DNA of 15,451 bases from Eubacteriales bacterium (GTDB taxonomy: Bacteria > Bacillota > Clostridia > Oscillospirales > CAG-382). Shown here piece by piece: positions 13,644 through 15,451 of the stretch (within the stretch, counting starts at the first letter, position 1; every line of letters starts with the position of its first letter). A model generated the notes under the pieces. The model did no database searches. It was not told where the DNA came from and saw only the letters and a program-made list of their open reading frames with translations. The stretch spans positions 1 through 15,451 of the forward strand of contig JAQVQF010000027.1 of assembly GCA_028701715.1 (NCBI GenBank), written 5' to 3'. The position numbers were made by a program, and so were the translations under genes.

Positions 13644-14322
13644 TGCCGCCTTTCGTATCGTTTATATCGTTGCTTTTGTCGTTTTCCTCAGAATCCGAAA
13701 TTATATTTTCGCTGCTTTTAAGCTTTTCTATCTCTTCCGCCACAAGCCGGTCCATATCCTTTTGCTTTTTATTCGTGTTTTCTTTTCTTACATCCAAAAC
13801 GGATATAAATATAATCAAACCGACGATAAGAATCATTAACGGCCAGAAAACATAAGGCTTTGACAGAACGGAATAAACCGCGGTCAGCGCGGTGAGGGTG
13901 GTCACATATCTGCCGTAAATCCTGTCTCCCTTGGCGGTTTGAATGTCGGGCGTTAGGTTGGCGTCGCCTTTGGTAATAAATTCGATATTTCCGTTATCGC
14001 CCGCAATAATTTCATCAACTCTGTGCGTATTCGGAAGGTCCTTGATAGTCGGGTCGTCCGATTTGAAAGTGATGATATCGCCGACCTTAATTTCGTCCGC
14101 GTCTGCCTTTTCTATCAGAATAAAATCTCCCGTTTGAATGGCGGGTTCCATACTTCCGGACTGAATGCGTATAAATCCGTAACCGAAAAACATAGGTATA
14201 TTACCGGTGAAAAAGCATACAAGAAGCCAAAGCGTGCATACCGCGATTATACCCAAAATTATCCGTCCGGCTATTTTCCCGGTTTTTTTTCTTCTGCTTG
14301 TATTCTTATTGTTTTTTTCCAT
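13627..14322 (-). CDS. sipW: SipW-type (ER-like) signal peptidase I
   Basis: 231 residues. A basic N-terminus leads into TM1 (about 21-39). The extracellular catalytic domain has Ser57 in IQSGSMEPAIQTGDFILI and His100 in NTHRVDEI, the Ser-His pair of the S26B (ER-type) family instead of Ser-Lys, plus FITKGDANLTPD and the GRYV box. TM2 (about 156-176) leads to a charged cytoplasmic tail of about 55 residues, longer than usual. In Bacillus SipW matures biofilm proteins such as TasA. No such substrate gene is visible downstream, and it would have to lie upstream, outside the window, or elsewhere. It starts at ATG 14322, two bases after the upstream gene, and is in one operon with a coiled-coil protein and an EAL phosphodiesterase. 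Confidence 0.85.
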   Translation of the reverse strand: MEKNNKNTSRRKKTGKIAGRIILGIIAVCTLWLLVCFFTGNIPMFFGYGFIRIQSGSMEPAIQTGDFILIEKADADEIKVGDIITFKSDDPTIKDLPNTHRVDEIIAGDNGNIEFITKGDANLTPDIQTAKGDRIYGRYVTTLTALTAVYSVLSKPYVFWPLMILIVGLIIFISVLDVRKENTNKKQKDMDRLVAEEIEKLKSSENIISDSEENDKSNDINDTKGGNGSDV

Positions 14323-14324
14323 TA

Positions 14325-15451
14325 TTATCTGCCCTTTTTCTTTGTGAAGTCTGTCTGCATGGCTTTTTTCACCTGCTTTTTACGCTTGCGTCCCATATTG
14401 CCCGTGAGTAAAGCTTCCTGCTTGCGTGCTTCAATAACGGCTTGGCTTTCGGCTGTTTTATGCACCGCTTTTGCCAGGTCGGATTTGCGATGCGCATATT
14501 TTTGTGCTCTTAACGCTCTTAGCTCGGCAGCCCTGCGGGCTTCTTCCTCGGCGATAATCCGTGCGGCTTCCCGCGTCGCCTCCTCGACGGCTTTACGGGT
14601 TTCTTCTTCCGCCGCTTTGCGCGCCGCTTTGCGCGTCGCTTCCTCGGCGGCTATACGCGCGGCTTCTTCCGCAAGCCTTCTCGCTTCCTCCTCCGCGATT
14701 CGGCGGGCTTCCTCCTCGGCCGCTATGCGCGCGGCCTCCTCCGCGGCTTTGCGAGCATTCTCTTGTGCGATTCGGCGCACCTCCTCCTCGGCCGCTTTGC
14801 GTGCGGCTTCTTCGGCGATTTTTCGTGCCGCTTCCTCCGCAAGCCTTCTTGCTTCCTCCTCCGCGATTCGGCGTGCTTCCTCCTCGGCGGCTATGCGCGC
14901 GGCCTCCTCAGCGGCTGCACGGGCTTTTTCCTCCGCTATACGGCGTGCCTCCTCCTCGGCGGCTATACGCGCGGCTTCCTCCGCTATACGGCGTGCTTCC
15001 TCCTCGGCGGCTTTACGGGCGGCGATTCGTTTCTTTTCCGCCGCGTCCTCCGCCGCGAGAGCCACATCGATCGCGGTGCGTATTTCCAGTTCGGAGGCGG
15101 AAAGCTTTTTGCGTTCACCGAGCTTTGAAACAGGGACAAGCCGGTGATACCTCGAATCGTATACATTGTAGTCGTCGGATTGATACTGCTTAAATTCGGT
15201 GTCGAATTTCGGTTCAAGGCTGGTTTCCGTTTTAAAAGAGCCGATCGTTCTTTCCTCGTCCGCTATACCGCCGATTTTACTGCGGAAGATAAGGTATTGA
15301 ATGGCAAGCATTGAATACAGCTCTTTTATATAATTTTCGTCAAGGTCCTCTGCGGTTTCCTCAATTATCATATTATAACCGACATTCTCATAGCTTTCGA
15401 TAAATTGATACAGCGCAAGGCATTGCCTGAGATAGCGGTTTTTGTTGATTG
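14325..15451 (-). CDS. Ala/Glu/Arg-rich coiled-coil protein, 5' end beyond the window
   Basis: The frame is open without a stop from 14325 to the window edge. A Met at 15371 has no ribosome binding site, and upstream codons read as plausible helical protein (RYLRQCLALYQFIESYENVG), so the true start is outside. Visible parts: about 130 helical, mixed residues (IKELYSMLAIQYLIF); about 165 residues of EEARRIAEEAAR-type repeats forming a long charged alpha helix; and a very basic tail ending KKQVKKAMQTDFTKKKGR. No membrane segment is visible. The repeat resembles TolA-like or single-alpha-helix spacers, so matches by composition mislead. It lies two bases before the signal peptidase gene and is the first visible gene of the operon. 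Function unknown. Confidence 0.7.
   Translation of the reverse strand, partial: INKNRYLRQCLALYQFIESYENVGYNMIIEETAEDLDENYIKELYSMLAIQYLIFRSKIGGIADEERTIGSFKTETSLEPKFDTEFKQYQSDDYNVYDSRYHRLVPVSKLGERKKLSASELEIRTAIDVALAAEDAAEKKRIAARKAAEEEARRIAEEAARIAAEEEARRIAEEKARAAAEEAARIAAEEEARRIAEEEARRLAEEAARKIAEEAARKAAEEEVRRIAQENARKAAEEAARIAAEEEARRIAEEEARRLAEEAARIAAEEATRKAARKAAEEETRKAVEEATREAARIIAEEEARRAAELRALRAQKYAHRKSDLAKAVHKTAESQAVIEARKQEALLTGNMGRKRKKQVKKAMQTDFTKKKGR
14560..15035 (-). repeat. Low-complexity repeat region encoding EEARRIAEE units
   Basis: The DNA coding for the long helix is built of GCGGCTTCCTCC-like units about 15-30 bases long on the plus strand. A larger block of about 85 bases occurs twice, near 14660-14745 and 14828-14915, 168 bases (56 codons) apart and nearly identical, encoding the same EEARRIAEEEARRLAEEAAR segment. 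This points to recent in-frame duplication, and it is a place where copy number may vary or assemblies may collapse. Confidence 0.7.

Noticed and set aside
14560..15035. Possible CRISPR-like tandem repeat
   Set aside because: Repeats have no unique spacers and keep an open reading frame coding for a helical repeat; they are protein-coding.
14023..15147. Long rightward Ser/Ala/Arg-rich open frame opposite the coiled-coil gene
   Set aside because: It is the antisense reading of the EEARR repeat; repetitive GC-rich codons leave several frames open. No binding site, and its composition is only the repeat read backwards.

Overview
The window looks like a chromosomal segment of an endospore-forming member of the Clostridia (Firmicutes), probably an uncultured gut or rumen lineage of the Oscillospirales type; the family-level guess is weak. 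The reasons are dipicolinate synthase genes (dpaA, dpaB), a SipL-like SPOCS/LysM spore-envelope gene behind a near-perfect sigma-E promoter, a SipW-type signal peptidase, a GHL10 lipoprotein, AGGAGG-type ribosome binding sites and GTG/TTG starts. I see no phage, plasmid or CRISPR signature.

Layout. 1-306: the first codons of a leftward gene leaving the window, a purine/pyrimidine-skewed spacer and the tRNA-Gly terminator. 307-441: tRNA-Gly(CCC) and its promoter, leftward. 546-2123: an NlpC/P60-SH3 lipoprotein with terminator and promoter. 2159-3586: dpaA-dpaB, with dpaB interrupted by a one-base frameshift. 3719-4016: a terminator, then a 245-bp non-coding element made of abutting palindromes and inserted exactly at the sipL stop codon. 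4015-5591: sipL-like gene and sigma-E promoter. 5655-8564: two divergent surface-protein genes (GHL10 lipoprotein; a membrane-anchored six-hairpin-type protein) fired from overlapping promoters. 8572-8815: tRNA-Thr(CGT) with promoter and terminator. 8856-10337: asd, bracketed by two more copies of the palindromic element family, with a possible short ORF overlapping its start. 10542-10957: a VOC-family protein and a 15-codon zinc-knuckle-like ORF. 11011-15451: a compact leftward operon running from an Ala/Glu/Arg-rich coiled-coil protein (5' end outside the window) through a SipW-type signal peptidase and an 83-residue coiled-coil protein to a membrane EAL-domain c-di-GMP phosphodiesterase, ending in a terminator that overlaps the last stop codon.

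How the genes work together. asd supplies aspartate semialdehyde, the branch point to dihydrodipicolinate, which DpaA/DpaB oxidise to the spore solute dipicolinic acid. SipL-like proteins act in the mother cell on the same developing spore. In Bacillus subtilis the dipicolinate synthase genes and asd share an operon; here they are about 5.4 kb apart. The last operon links protein export with c-di-GMP signalling, a pairing often seen in biofilm or matrix loci.

The most unusual feature is the repeat family with the terminal motif AATGTCYRCTGA (3772-4016, 8856-8928, 10124-10337). The best copy has two lobes, each holding three back-to-back perfect or near-perfect palindromes, is flanked by the direct repeat ACTT, and its removal restores a stop codon at the same sipL position.
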